A stretch of DNA of 31,065 nucleotides from an uncultured Candidatus Saccharibacteria bacterium (GTDB lineage Bacteria > Patescibacteriota > Saccharimonadia > Saccharimonadales > Saccharimonadaceae): NCBI GenBank assembly GCA_946222005.1, contig CAMIHP010000009.1, forward strand, positions 1-31,065, given 5' to 3'. Both the position numbers and the translations under genes were made by a program. Below the pieces are notes generated by a model. The model had not been told where the DNA came from. It saw nothing but the letters and a program-made list of their open reading frames with translations, and ran no database searches. Position 1 is the stretch's first letter. Each line of letters opens with the position of its first letter. Of the stretch, positions 1 through 8,399 are shown one piece after another.

Positions 1-18
1 TATATATATATATATATA
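1..18. repeat. (TA)9 dinucleotide tract
   Basis: Nine uninterrupted TA units open the window, followed by an AT-rich stretch leading to the first gene. It may be part of that gene's promoter region (TATAAT is present at the end of the tract) or simply a slippage-prone repeat; the left part is outside the window. Confidence 0.6.
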
Positions 19-61
19 ATTTCTTTCATATTCTCTCTACAGATAGAAAGGGGAAGAGAAT

Positions 62-1015
62 ATGTTCCTTGAGATTCATTGCGGTAGACTCTATGTAGAC
101 GGAGAGTCGACTGGTTGCGGTGACTACAGCCGTCATGCTGATAAAGCCTCATGGGCGGAAGGTGTTAGCGACGAGGAGAGATTTTCGTTCGCTCTTCATT
201 GGGCATGGAGTGACGGTGAAGTTGATTGGCATGAGTATGTCGACGAACCACGAATTACAGCGCTTTCAGACGCTCGCAAAACAACAGCAGCAGCACTGGC
301 TGCCAGTATCGGTGGATGCGCATCAGTGTGGTCGCTATCATGGTTGATACTTGTCGTTCCGGCTGTTCTTATGACTGGGTACTACATCCGCTCTATGATC
401 AGCAACTGGCAACGATACAGGACGAGGCACCAGCAATTCGAGAACGAGATTAAAATCATAGATTTCAACTACCCAGTTGTCCGGTGTATACGATGGTTAC
501 TTCAATCTGGCCTCTCTCAGAATGCTCGTAAGAGTTTGGAGGCTGGGGCTGGGGTATCTGTTGGCAGGATCAATACTGAGGTAGTTAGTATCCATGGTGA
601 GTCCGTCACTCTGGTTGTTCGTCGCAACCCAGAGCTCATAGAGTTCATTGGTAGGGAGTATAGCGCCAAACTCTCCTCACCTGAGGAGCATCGGCGTCGT
701 GCTTTCGACGTCTTGTATGGTTATATACAAGACGAGATTGACCGCCTTGAGGCTGCTTACGCTGCTGCTAAAGAGCGGTGGCGTATTGAAGCTGAGCGCA
801 AGGCTAATGAAGCGTCACTTCGCCACTCACGTGAGGAGCGTGAGGCCTTAGTAGCTGCCGAGGCCGACCGCGCTTCACGGGTGTCGTCCCTCCCCTTTAT
901 TCTTGGTGAGTCCGAGGATGAGGTCATCGCCTGGGGCTCGCTGTCTCAGGCGATGCTGGAGGCAGATAGTGACTCGACTTGTACTACCGATCGCAAGGAG
1001 CCAAAAAAGGCTTGA
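62..1015 (+). CDS. Unknown membrane-anchored coiled-coil protein
   Basis: I do not recognise a family. The 317-residue protein has an acidic, Trp-rich N-terminal part (about 1-75; GEVDWHEYVDEP is typical). One long or two short hydrophobic segments follow at about 76-108, then a basic stretch (WQRYRTRHQQ). A mixed alpha/beta region spans about 125-205. From about 205 to 275 there is a strongly charged helical region (DEIDRLEAAYAAAKERWRIEAERKA) that probably forms a coiled coil. There is no signal peptide, so the N-terminus is likely cytosolic. The start is supported by an AAGGGG-type ribosome site about 9 bases upstream. It ends in TGA, evidence for the standard code. No partner gene on the same strand lies next to it. 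Confidence 0.7.
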   Translation: MFLEIHCGRLYVDGESTGCGDYSRHADKASWAEGVSDEERFSFALHWAWSDGEVDWHEYVDEPRITALSDARKTTAAALAASIGGCASVWSLSWLILVVPAVLMTGYYIRSMISNWQRYRTRHQQFENEIKIIDFNYPVVRCIRWLLQSGLSQNARKSLEAGAGVSVGRINTEVVSIHGESVTLVVRRNPELIEFIGREYSAKLSSPEEHRRRAFDVLYGYIQDEIDRLEAAYAAAKERWRIEAERKANEASLRHSREEREALVAAEADRASRVSSLPFILGESEDEVIAWGSLSQAMLEADSDSTCTTDRKEPKKA

Positions 1016-1034
1016 TATCTCAAGTCTCACGCCG

Positions 1035-1118
1035 GCCTATGGAATAACATAGGCATGGCCCTTCTATCCACCGGGGCTGCCCGCTTGAGTACCATTGTGT
1101 ATTCGCGGGCAGCTCCCC
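1035..1118. repeat. Two tandem hairpins after the first gene
   Basis: GCCTATG (1035-1041) pairs with CATAGGC (1048-1054). Then GGGGCTGCCCGC (from 1073) pairs with GCGGGCAGCtCCCC (1105-1118), a 12-bp stem with one bulged T and a 20-base loop. No T-run follows directly (the nearest is about 1134-1144), so these are not classic terminators. They may protect the 3' end of the upstream mRNA or belong to a small structured RNA. Confidence 0.5.
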
Positions 1119-1171
1119 TACCCCTGTTATCGCTATTATTTTTTGCTAACGACGCAATTATTTGTTCAAGT

Positions 1172-1200
1172 AAAAACCGGCTGGGAGAGCCAGTTTTTTT
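1172..1200 (-). terminator. Rho-independent terminator of gltX (bidirectional)
   Basis: AACCGGCT, loop GGGAG, AGCCAGTT, flanked by A5 on one side and T7 on the other. On the minus strand the stem has a G-U wobble where the plus strand has a C-A mismatch, so it fits best as the terminator of gltX, whose stop lies 18 bases upstream. It can also stop plus-strand transcription. Confidence 0.8.
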
Positions 1201-1217
1201 GTGCGATGCGGAGCGCG

Positions 1218-2687
1218 TTATCGCCCAAGATACTGCTCAATCCGCGCCAGCGTCCGCTCCTTGCCGAGCAGCGCCAGCGTGTCATTTAGCTGGGGGCTAA
1301 AGGGTGCCCAGGTGGTGGCGATGCGAATGAGGCTAAAGAGCACGCCAGGCTTGTGGCCAGTGGTCTCGAGAAGTTGATTGAGGGTGTCTTGGATAGCGCT
1401 TGGCGTCCATGTGTACTGCTGAGCTAGGGCGGCGTGGGCTGTGGTGAGGAGCTCTCGGCGCTGTTCGTCCGTCAGCTTGCGCAGAGGTTTGTTGGTGGTA
1501 ATGAGCTCTTCGTTGATAGTGGGCTCTTCGAAGAAGTAGCGGCTCAGCATTGGCAGCTCGGCCAAGGTCTTGAGACGGTCTTGCACCAGAGCAAGCACTT
1601 GTTTTTTGTACGATTCGTCGGTGCTAACAGCGCTAGCTGGCCAGTAGTGCTCGACCCGCCCGTAGAGGTCATCGAGCGATAAGCGGCGGATCCATTGGCC
1701 GTTCATCCACAGGAGGCGCTTTTCGTCGAAGCGGGCACCACTGCGCTGGACACGCTCGAGGCGGAATTTCTCGATCAGCTCTTCCCTGCCAAAGATCTCT
1801 TGCTCGGTGCCATCATTCCAGCCCAGCGAGGCGAGGAAGTTGAGCATTGCCTCGGGCAAGATGCCATCGGTGCGGTAGTCGGTGACGCTCTTGGCACCAT
1901 CACGCTTGCCAAGCTTTTTCTTGCCATCGGGTGCCATGATGTGTGGCAGGCAGGCCAGTACTGGTGGCTCAAGCTCTAGCGCATCGTACAGGCTGAGGTA
2001 GCGTGGAATGCTGGAGATATATTCTAGCCCGCGGATGACGTGGGTAATGCCCATCTCGGCATCGTCGACGATGTGAGCGAAGTTGTATGTTGGGTAACCA
2101 TCGGCCTTGATGAGGATGAAGTCATCGAGCGCTTCTGGCCCAGCAGAGAGCTCACCCATCACGGGGTCGTGCCAGGTGTAGCGCTGGGGTTCGGCTACCT
2201 TAAAGCGCAATGGCTGGGTGCCATCCCACGCTGGTGGATTGGTTGGGCGATAGTCGCGGTATAAGAAAGCCTTTTTGGCAGCCCGAGCTTCCTCGCGAAA
2301 GCCTTGGACTTCCTCTGGGGTATAGGGGTCGGCATAGGCGAGGCCTTTGTCGATGAGCTTTTGTGCCCAGCGGTGGTAGATGGCGAGGCGCTCCGACTGG
2401 TGGTATGGCCCAGCCTCACCGCCAACGCGTGGGCCTTCGTCCCAGTCTAGCCCAAGCCAATCTAGTGTATCGAGAATCAGATCCTCCGCCCCAGATACAA
2501 AGCGAGCGCGGTCGGTATCCTCAATGCGCAAGACGAATTTTCCACCCTGCTGGCGCGTGAGCAGCCACGGAAAGAGCGCTGCGCGCACATTACCCACATG
2601 GATATACCCCGTGGGGCTTGGTGCAAAGCGGGTGCGAATGGTAGTGGCATGCGAAGATGGTGTATCAGATGATGTGTCGTTACTCAT
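1218..2687 (-). CDS. gltX: Glutamyl-tRNA synthetase
   Basis: Charges tRNA-Glu with glutamate in the cytosol (class I aminoacyl-tRNA synthetase). From the chosen start the protein has 489 residues, normal for bacterial GluRS. The first signature is FAPSPTGYIHVGNVRAALF, with the HIGH-like HVGN at about 30-33; the KMSKS-like loop is KKLGKRDG at about 257-264. The C-terminal third is the helical anticodon-binding part (for example GARFDEKRLLWMNGQWIR). An in-frame start 33 bases further up would add MSCGSSAILIH, but that stretch overlaps a TGCTATACT promoter. The ATG at 2687 is therefore chosen, giving a leaderless or near-leaderless mRNA. Whether it is discriminating or also charges tRNA-Gln cannot be told here; no GatCAB or GlnRS gene is in the window. 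Confidence 0.96.
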   Translation of the reverse strand: MSNDTSSDTPSSHATTIRTRFAPSPTGYIHVGNVRAALFPWLLTRQQGGKFVLRIEDTDRARFVSGAEDLILDTLDWLGLDWDEGPRVGGEAGPYHQSERLAIYHRWAQKLIDKGLAYADPYTPEEVQGFREEARAAKKAFLYRDYRPTNPPAWDGTQPLRFKVAEPQRYTWHDPVMGELSAGPEALDDFILIKADGYPTYNFAHIVDDAEMGITHVIRGLEYISSIPRYLSLYDALELEPPVLACLPHIMAPDGKKKLGKRDGAKSVTDYRTDGILPEAMLNFLASLGWNDGTEQEIFGREELIEKFRLERVQRSGARFDEKRLLWMNGQWIRRLSLDDLYGRVEHYWPASAVSTDESYKKQVLALVQDRLKTLAELPMLSRYFFEEPTINEELITTNKPLRKLTDEQRRELLTTAHAALAQQYTWTPSAIQDTLNQLLETTGHKPGVLFSLIRIATTWAPFSPQLNDTLALLGKERTLARIEQYLGR

Positions 2688-2694
2688 ATGGATA

Positions 2695-2703
2695 AGTATA
2701 GCA
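2695..2703 (-). promoter_or_regulatory. Extended -10 promoter of gltX, leaderless
   Basis: Minus-strand TGC-TATACT, then 7 bases, then the ATG of gltX. A transcript starting 6-7 bases after the -10 would begin at or next to the A of ATG. No good TTGACA-type -35 is seen at 16-18 bases. Confidence 0.65.
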
Positions 2704-2778
2704 GATGAACCACATGACAAAGAACAGCATAATTTTGGTGGTATCTTGCATTCCCCATCACTTTATCCGATGGAGTGT

Positions 2779-2805
2779 GAAAACAGATTGCAATAATCTG
2801 TTTTC
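2779..2805 (-). terminator. Terminator-like perfect hairpin
   Basis: GAAAACAGATT, loop of 5, AATCTGTTTTC: an 11-bp perfect stem whose 3' arm is T-rich. It lies about 105 bases downstream of the stop of the 2911-4413 gene and upstream of gltX. It probably separates the two minus-strand genes. The T-run is inside the stem, so termination strength is uncertain. Confidence 0.5.
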
Positions 2806-2910
2806 AGCCCAGCGCAAGAGGTCGACATCCAGCGAATGTTGACCCTTATAGCGTTCCTGAGGAGGGAGCGATGGGGGATGAATAAGAGATGATGCTTCAC
2901 AAAATGAGAT

Positions 2911-4413
2911 TCACATACTCGCTGCAATCCGCTCTACCTGCTCGCTCGACAGGGGTGCGTTGCCCTTGATGGTGTAGAGGATGCCGCCATTGACCCACGC
3001 GGCGGCATTGTGGGTGCTATAGATAGTGAGGCCACGGCTGGTGGTGGTGGCGAAATTGCGCCCAAAGCTGGGCAAAACGTAGTTGGCTAGGACGGCGCTA
3101 GAGTCCCAATCTGACCGGCTCTGCGTGAGAGTAAAGGTGCCTGGGCCAGCGTTGGCAGCGAACTTCATTAAGACACTCCCCTGCTGCTGCGATATGCCGC
3201 CCGCCAGGCTATAGCCACTCGGCTGATACGACGGAAACGATGCATTAATACCAGCCTGAGCGGCGGCCATACGAGTAGCAATGGCAGGCATGTTGTGGTA
3301 TGTCAGGTAGCCGCCAAAGGCAAGTAGTGCCACCATTGCTCCAGCAATGCTGAGGCGCCTCCCCCAGTGGTGGGCCGCTGGCTGCCGAGCCGGTGGTGGT
3401 GCGACGCTGGTGGTTGGTTTATTGGTGCGGCGTTTACTAGCGAAGAGTGTGCGATGTTTGGATCTGGGCGCGGCTGCCGGCTTCTTGCTCTGCTCGGTGA
3501 GGACGCTGCGTGGCAGTGTGTCAACGGGGATATTCTCCGTAGTGGTGAGCTCTGGCTCGGCTGGTGGCCACCATACCTCACCCTGGGGTACTCCAGAAGG
3601 CTGCGCCACTAGTGGTTGGGCAGCAAGCTCGGCGAGGTTGAGCGTGGGCAGGCCGATCGGCATGGCTGGCTGCGTGGCCTGGGTTTGCGTTTGCTCGACT
3701 TGCTCGGTGGCAAGCACACGTGCCAGTTGTGATGGTGGTGGCGTGTTATGACGCTTAGCGGCGCTGGGTGGTTCTATCTCTGATGGTACGAATACAAAAT
3801 CCATACTGCGTGGCGCGCCAGGCTGGGTGGACGTCTGTTGAGCAGTGCGGTGTGGGGTTTGCGCACGGGGCGATGAGGGTCTTGTTGGCTGAGCTGAGAG
3901 TGGCGAGATCGTCACTGGTTGCCGCTTCCGTAGTTGGCGCGGTGTGCTGGGCTGAGACGATGTGATGGGCTGCACCACCACTGGCCGATGATGTTTGGTA
4001 ATGCGAGCAGTCTGTGCTGCAGCGCGATGTGTCGCCACTGTTTTTTGCGGTGCGGTCGTATGTGGCATGGCTGGCTGATGTGCGGGGCGTGGCATAGCAG
4101 CTTGAGCGGTTGCTGGAGCCATATGTGGCTGGCTCTTTGCGGGCAATTGTGGCGTCGCTGTGGCCGTCTGAGTTGTCTGTACCGCCTTGGTTGCCGGGAT
4201 GATTTCTGAGATATGCTTCTGAGTCGCCTTGACCACTGTAGAGCGAGCGCGCGGGGTATGAATGATCTTTAGCTCAGGCCCGTATAGCACAGGCTGCCGC
4301 TCTGATTTGCTCGTGCGATGCTGCCTTAGTTTCTGTATATCTTGATGAATGGTAGCCTGCCCAGCTGCCTGCTTAGGCACGTGCCCACCATGTGTGGCCG
4401 TCGTATGACGCAT
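2911..4413 (-). CDS. Single-pass membrane protein with long low-complexity arm
   Basis: The 500-residue protein has three parts. Residues 1 to about 350 are low-complexity and rich in Thr, Pro, Ala, Gln and His with many basic residues, probably disordered and cytosolic. One membrane helix follows at about 354-374 (IAGAMVALLAFGGYLTY). A C-terminal globular part of about 110 residues is probably outside (YSLAGGISQQQ, FTLTQSRSDWDSS, LTIYSTHNAAAWVNGGILYTIKG). That last part resembles the DUF4367-type C-terminal fold seen in Firmicutes and Saccharibacteria surface or anti-sigma-like proteins; this is recognition from memory and not certain. The ATG at 4413 is preferred over an upstream in-frame start because the extra 57 residues would span a promoter, and AGGGGG lies about 11 bases before this ATG. 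It is divergent from the PEGA protein gene. The arm resembles that of the sortase at 6589-8208. Confidence 0.75.
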   Translation of the reverse strand: MRHTTATHGGHVPKQAAGQATIHQDIQKLRQHRTSKSERQPVLYGPELKIIHTPRARSTVVKATQKHISEIIPATKAVQTTQTATATPQLPAKSQPHMAPATAQAAMPRPAHQPAMPHTTAPQKTVATHRAAAQTARITKHHRPVVVQPITSSQPSTPRQLRKRQPVTISPLSAQPTRPSSPRAQTPHRTAQQTSTQPGAPRSMDFVFVPSEIEPPSAAKRHNTPPPSQLARVLATEQVEQTQTQATQPAMPIGLPTLNLAELAAQPLVAQPSGVPQGEVWWPPAEPELTTTENIPVDTLPRSVLTEQSKKPAAAPRSKHRTLFASKRRTNKPTTSVAPPPARQPAAHHWGRRLSIAGAMVALLAFGGYLTYHNMPAIATRMAAAQAGINASFPSYQPSGYSLAGGISQQQGSVLMKFAANAGPGTFTLTQSRSDWDSSAVLANYVLPSFGRNFATTTSRGLTIYSTHNAAAWVNGGILYTIKGNAPLSSEQVERIAASM

Positions 4414-4447
4414 AATAGTATATCCCCCTTGTTCCCTCTTTGATCGT

Positions 4448-4477
4448 ATAATACTCCAAGCATAAGGGGTTTTGCAA
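4448..4477 (-). promoter_or_regulatory. Promoter of the 2911-4413 gene
   Basis: On the minus strand TTGCAA (4477-4472), an 18-base spacer, and TATTAT (4453-4448), with the ATG 34 bases further on. This leaves a normal short leader containing an AGGGGG ribosome site, unlike the leaderless starts nearby. Confidence 0.5.
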
Positions 4478-4583
4478 GAGGTGGGAGCTGTTTTGTATAA
4501 AATCCCTCGGGACAAAATAAAATACATGAGCCTGCTGCAAGGTTGAACTACGATATGCAACACATCCCACTTCCCTCCAGCCA

Positions 4584-4592
4584 TGGTATAAT
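4584..4592 (+). promoter_or_regulatory. Extended -10 promoter, leaderless (PEGA gene)
   Basis: TGG-TATAAT, then 6 bases, then ATG at 4599. No Shine-Dalgarno site fits between them and no clear -35 is present. The transcript should start at or within a base or two of the start codon. Confidence 0.7.
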
Positions 4593-4598
4593 GTTGTC

Positions 4599-6071
4599 AT
4601 GGATACGAAGCAACGAAAGCGACGCCAACGCGTCCATCTGACATTGATCTATAGCATGATGGTGCTGACTGTTCTCTTCACCGTCGTGATTTTTGCTTAT
4701 GCAATACAGGGGTACCGGCTCAATTGGTCGAGTGGTAAGGTTGTGCAGGGTGGCCTGGTGCAGTTCGACACACACCCTGATGGTGCCCAAGTGACGGTAG
4801 ACCAAACCCGCCTCAGCAACGAGACGCCTAGCAAGCTTACTCTCTCGGCGGGCCAGCGCAATATTACCATCCAACGTGAAGGTTACCATGATTGGCACAA
4901 GACGGTGGATGTGAAGGCTGGTAGCGTGCTGTGGCTCGACTACGCCCGGCTTATCTCTAGCAACCCGAGTCATAAGAATGTCGCAACTGCTAGCGGTGCG
5001 TCGAGTGCCATTGCTTCAGGTAATAATCGCTATCTCGCCTTCACTCCTGCTGCGCACAAGCCCACCGTTACTCTGGCCGATCTCAGTGGCGACAAACCGC
5101 AGACGACGAATATCACACTCGACAGCGCGCACTACACTGCGCCAGACAGTGCTGAGCACCAAACCTTCACCCTAGACTCGTGGGATAAGGACAACCGCTA
5201 TGTGACAATCAAACACACCTACAATGGTGATAAAACCGAGTGGCTCGTCCTCGACACCCAGGGTAGCCACAAGCTCGAGAATGTCACGCGGCAGCTTGGT
5301 GTGGATGTTGATGCTGCTAAATTCTCGCAGGGCGACAGCCGTAAGCTCTTTGTCCTCACCGGCGAGGGCGACCTGCGCCAAGCAAGTCTCGGTGACACGA
5401 CGATCACAGGCCCACTTGTTAGTAATGTGGCTGAGTTTGCGCTCTACAGCGACACGACCATCACCTACACGACTAAACTCGACCACACCAGCAAGCAGCG
5501 CACTGCTGGTTACCTCACTATTGGCACCACCAAGCCTCGCACCGTCCGCAGCTATGCCGATGATGGTGTAGCACCACTGCACTTCCGTATCGAGAAATAT
5601 TACGACAAAGTATACTACGTGATTGCCTATGGTGAGACGGCTGAGATTCTTAGTAGTACCTCGCATGCCGCGAGCGATTCGCGTACGGCAAGCAGCCTTA
5701 AGTCTGTCGCCAGCCTCAGTATGCCAGGTGGCATTAGTCATGTCGATTTCTCGCGTGGTGGGCATCGCTTTGCCTGTGTGTATAACGACACGAGCCTCAT
5801 GACGTACGATCTCGAGTTGCTCAAATCCTCCACCGTCAAGCTCCCCCAGCCACTAACGCGCGACATCAACTGGATTGATGGCTATCACTTCACCTTCACA
5901 CACGGCGGTGTGCATCTCTACGACTTTGATGGTGCTAACCAGCAGCGCATCACTACCTCGGCGCTCGACCTCCCTGTTGTCCTCTCGCAAAACCAGCGCT
6001 ACCTCTACAGCTTCGTCAAGACGAAGGATGGCGTGACACTACGCCAGACGAAGATCGTGAACGACAACTAA
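4599..6071 (+). CDS. PEGA-domain membrane protein with probable beta-propeller
   Basis: The 490-residue protein begins with a basic stretch (MDTKQRKRRQR) and one membrane helix at about 14-38 (LIYSMMVLTVLFTVVIFAYAI), leaving the rest outside. Residues about 50-110 match the PEGA surface domain: GGLVQFDTHPDGAQVTVDQ, then TPSKLTLSAGQRNITIQREGYHDWHKTVDV. PEGA domains are known in surface and S-layer-associated proteins. The remaining 370 residues contain repeated short beta strands with hydroxyl-rich turns (for example LAFTPAAHKPTVTLADLSGD and GGHRFACVYNDTSLMTYDLE), typical of a WD40/TolB-like propeller. The partner or substrate is unknown. The gene is monocistronic and divergent from the 2911-4413 gene, with about 185 bases between the two starts, so the two may be co-regulated. 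Confidence 0.8.
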   Translation: MDTKQRKRRQRVHLTLIYSMMVLTVLFTVVIFAYAIQGYRLNWSSGKVVQGGLVQFDTHPDGAQVTVDQTRLSNETPSKLTLSAGQRNITIQREGYHDWHKTVDVKAGSVLWLDYARLISSNPSHKNVATASGASSAIASGNNRYLAFTPAAHKPTVTLADLSGDKPQTTNITLDSAHYTAPDSAEHQTFTLDSWDKDNRYVTIKHTYNGDKTEWLVLDTQGSHKLENVTRQLGVDVDAAKFSQGDSRKLFVLTGEGDLRQASLGDTTITGPLVSNVAEFALYSDTTITYTTKLDHTSKQRTAGYLTIGTTKPRTVRSYADDGVAPLHFRIEKYYDKVYYVIAYGETAEILSSTSHAASDSRTASSLKSVASLSMPGGISHVDFSRGGHRFACVYNDTSLMTYDLELLKSSTVKLPQPLTRDINWIDGYHFTFTHGGVHLYDFDGANQQRITTSALDLPVVLSQNQRYLYSFVKTKDGVTLRQTKIVNDN

Positions 6072-6161
6072 GTGTTGCCACAGCCCTTGATAGCGTCAGC
6101 GATAAACTTCTGTTGTTGAATAGTGTATAATCAGCAAAATAATTAACAAAAATAAAAAACA

Positions 6162-6276
6162 TAGCCCACCAATCATGCTCAAACTGAACCGAATTAATTA
6201 CTCAATCCGAGAGTGCAATAGAATGGCACTGCAATCAGATTCGGACACGGTTTAGTGAGCTATGTTTGGTGGGCTA
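6162..6276. other. Nested inverted repeat; candidate structured RNA
   Basis: Five successive paired blocks point to one long interrupted hairpin: TAGCCCACCAA (6162-6172) with TTGGTGGGCTA (6266-6276); GCTCA (6177-6181) with TGAGC (6256-6260); AACCG (6187-6191) with CGGTT (6248-6252); TCCGA (6206-6210) with TCGGA (6241-6245); and AGTGC (6212-6216) with GCACT (6226-6230). A TATAAT lies at 6126-6131, which would start a plus-strand transcript near 6138. The rod with internal loops resembles 6S-type RNAs in general shape only. A decayed MITE-like element is the alternative. Confidence 0.45.
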
Positions 6277-6588
6277 GGAGCCCATTTGTTGCATCCGCAT
6301 CAACTCTTGCCGCTTGAGCTGCTGAAAGCTGAATATTCCAGTTGCGACTATACAAACATGAGGAGTATGCTCATTGGCGAGCTACTCGGCATTGCATATT
6401 CTATGAAGAGGATACAATGCTTGACATAGCTAGTAGCCATCTGGCTGTGCGCTTGCTTGTTTCATCTATGAATATGAGCAAAGCATACATACATCCTCGT
6501 CTTTATATACTGCTACACCAACTACCAAAGTAACTAGTGAAATATCACACTTTCAAGCGTAGATACCACACTGGTTTATAGAGCCAGC
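6277..6588. other. Intergenic stretch, no supported gene
   Basis: Between the inverted repeat and the sortase stop I see no convincing gene. The only open frame of note (6342-6533, plus, 63 residues) has no ribosome site, no domain and unusual composition. Part of this stretch could be the 3' portion of an RNA starting near 6138, but no clear terminator is visible. Confidence 0.5.
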
Positions 6589-8208
6589 TTACCGCCCTGA
6601 AAACAGGTTGCCGACCCGTTGGACGAAGGTTGGTGAGTTGCCTGGCATGGCACTCTTGCTGTTGCTGCTACTGTTGGTAGTGGCTTGAGATGCTTCTTTT
6701 TTAGCGGAGGATGGATCGGGACTGACTTGCTCGGCTGTGACGAGCAGGCGGTTGAGATCGGTACCAAGTGGTACACAGGTGATGAGCGTCATAGTTGGCT
6801 TGGTGGCGTTGGTTTGCAGCGCGTGCACATCGGTCGGTTTGACGACTTGTGAGCCAGTGACAGTATAAGTGTAGCGCTTGCCGTTATAATTGACATAGAT
6901 ATTGTCACCCTTTTGCATTTGCTCGAGCCGCGCGAAGATGAATTTATACTTGCCGTTGTCGAGCCAGTCGTTGCTCGAGTGGCCTGAGACGACGAAGTTC
7001 CCTACCTCACCAGGCTTCGCATTGGCACCAGGGATGTTAAACCACACGACGCCCTTATCCATAGCGGCATTGAGTGAGGCTTGGCTGGCAGCGTTGGCAT
7101 CCCACACGATGGGTACGTCTACCGCGATCTTAGGGATGATAAGCTTGGGATCTGGGCCAACGTTGGTCGAGTCGTATGGGCTGATGATATAGCTCTGAGC
7201 ATCGAGGTCACCTGGTGAGGTGTAGGCGGCAACGTATGAGAAAAAGACCCGGTTATACTGCAACGCCAAGAATAATACCATGACGGAAATACCAGCTACC
7301 GCGGGAATGAAGTGTCGGCTATGGCGGACTTTGTTCGCGCCGTTGCGAATAGAGCTCAGTAAGCGCGAGCGTAGGTCGCCCATTGCTTGGCTTTGGGTGA
7401 GCTCTTCTGGCTCATTAGTAGCAGCTGCGGTGGTATTAAGTGCATCGGCGTCGTGAGCTTTGGCTTGCTCAGCGAGGCGCTCCTCAGCCTTCTTGACTTG
7501 GCCTAAGTAGTAGCGCTCATAATACTGCTGATAGTAGTTTTGCCAGGCGCTGTGGTACTGTTGCCAAGCAGCCTTTTGGTTGGCGGTGGGCTGGCGTGGT
7601 GCGCCAGCAGGGCGCTGGCTGTCTGGTTGCTGCGGCTGATGCGCGCTCGCTGCTGGCTGCTCGGTATGGTTATCATGAGATGAGGGCTGCTGCGCGTGAG
7701 CTGTTGATGAAGCGGCTGTGCGGGTTGGCGTGGGCTTGGGCTGTGGTGATTGTGTCACTTGGGCTGATGTGCCAATATAGTGTGCCTGTGGGCGGCTGCG
7801 CGGCGTTATGGACGAAATGTCGCGCTCACGGGTGACAGGTGCTGAGTGAGCGTTTGACGCTGCAGCTGCTTGGTTCTGGCGCCATGCTTGAGCACCTGGG
7901 CGGTAAGCCGTCTGGCTGTGCTGAACGCCACCCATCGCATGCCGCACCACTGGTGCATGGCTGGCTGGTTTGCTGGCGAGGTTTGGAACTGAGAAGGTAG
8001 CCGCCTTGGCGCTCGTGCTGGGCGCTGGCTGGCGAGTCGGTGTACTGCCAATGATGGGCTGCATGGTGGGACGGTTTGCACTGTCGCTACTATTCGAGGT
8101 ATTGTATAGCGCATCGATTTGCCCACGCACTTCACTAAGCCGTGCATCGCGGCTCTGCGACGATGAGTGCCCTCGTGATGTTGTGCGTGACGGATCTTGT
8201 GGCTGCAT
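6589..8208 (-). CDS. Sortase with long disordered cytosolic arm
   Basis: Cysteine transpeptidase that cleaves LPxTG-type signals and links proteins to the cell wall. The 539-residue protein has a Gln/Pro/Ser/Ala-rich, probably disordered arm (1 to about 295), a membrane helix at about 300-320 (IPAVAGISVMVLFLALQY) and a C-terminal sortase domain at about 350-495. The catalytic triad is visible: His at about 410 (VVSGHSSND), Cys at about 478 (TLITC) and Arg at about 487 (LNRLLVTAEQ). A Ser/Asn-rich tail follows. Typical sortases have 200-250 residues; the extra length is the arm. The ATG at 8208 lies 10 bases after a TATACT box; an upstream in-frame start would read through that promoter. Its likely substrate, an LPHTG protein, is encoded 0.7 kb away on the other strand. 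The class (D or E like) is not resolved. Confidence 0.9.
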   Translation of the reverse strand: MQPQDPSRTTSRGHSSSQSRDARLSEVRGQIDALYNTSNSSDSANRPTMQPIIGSTPTRQPAPSTSAKAATFSVPNLASKPASHAPVVRHAMGGVQHSQTAYRPGAQAWRQNQAAAASNAHSAPVTRERDISSITPRSRPQAHYIGTSAQVTQSPQPKPTPTRTAASSTAHAQQPSSHDNHTEQPAASAHQPQQPDSQRPAGAPRQPTANQKAAWQQYHSAWQNYYQQYYERYYLGQVKKAEERLAEQAKAHDADALNTTAAATNEPEELTQSQAMGDLRSRLLSSIRNGANKVRHSRHFIPAVAGISVMVLFLALQYNRVFFSYVAAYTSPGDLDAQSYIISPYDSTNVGPDPKLIIPKIAVDVPIVWDANAASQASLNAAMDKGVVWFNIPGANAKPGEVGNFVVSGHSSNDWLDNGKYKFIFARLEQMQKGDNIYVNYNGKRYTYTVTGSQVVKPTDVHALQTNATKPTMTLITCVPLGTDLNRLLVTAEQVSPDPSSAKKEASQATTNSSSNSKSAMPGNSPTFVQRVGNLFSGR

Positions 8209-8218
8209 AACTACTTCC

Positions 8219-8224
8219 AGTATA
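8219..8224 (-). promoter_or_regulatory. -10 box of the sortase gene
   Basis: TATACT on the minus strand, 10 bases before the ATG at 8208. The 5' leader would be only about 3-4 bases, too short for a ribosome site. Confidence 0.55.
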
Positions 8225-8345
8225 CAATAATAGCTTTGATATACCAATATATCGCTTGCGTTTCAAAGCCCACCTTGGATAAGAGACTGCTTGCCCGTGC
8301 CCACACTCTCGAGACAGGCATAAACAGACAGCAAGAGTTACCAAT

Positions 8346-8377
8346 AAAAAATAAGCCGACACTTACGGCTTATTTTT
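8346..8377 (-). terminator. Terminator of tRNA-Leu
   Basis: AATAAGCCG (8350-8358), 7-base loop, CGGCTTATT (8366-8374), flanked by A and T runs. On the minus strand it lies 22 bases after the tRNA 3' end and is followed by a T-rich run, so it ends the tRNA transcript before the sortase promoter. Confidence 0.85.
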
Positions 8378-8399
8378 CGGAAAACAGCTGAATAAACAC

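Noticed and set aside
5172..5765. 197-residue minus-strand frame opposite the PEGA gene
   Set aside because: Mirror of the coding strand caused by codon bias; no ribosome site and no domain.
6342..6533. 63-residue open frame after the inverted repeat
   Set aside because: No ribosome site, no -10 at leaderless distance, no domain; composition unlike neighbours.
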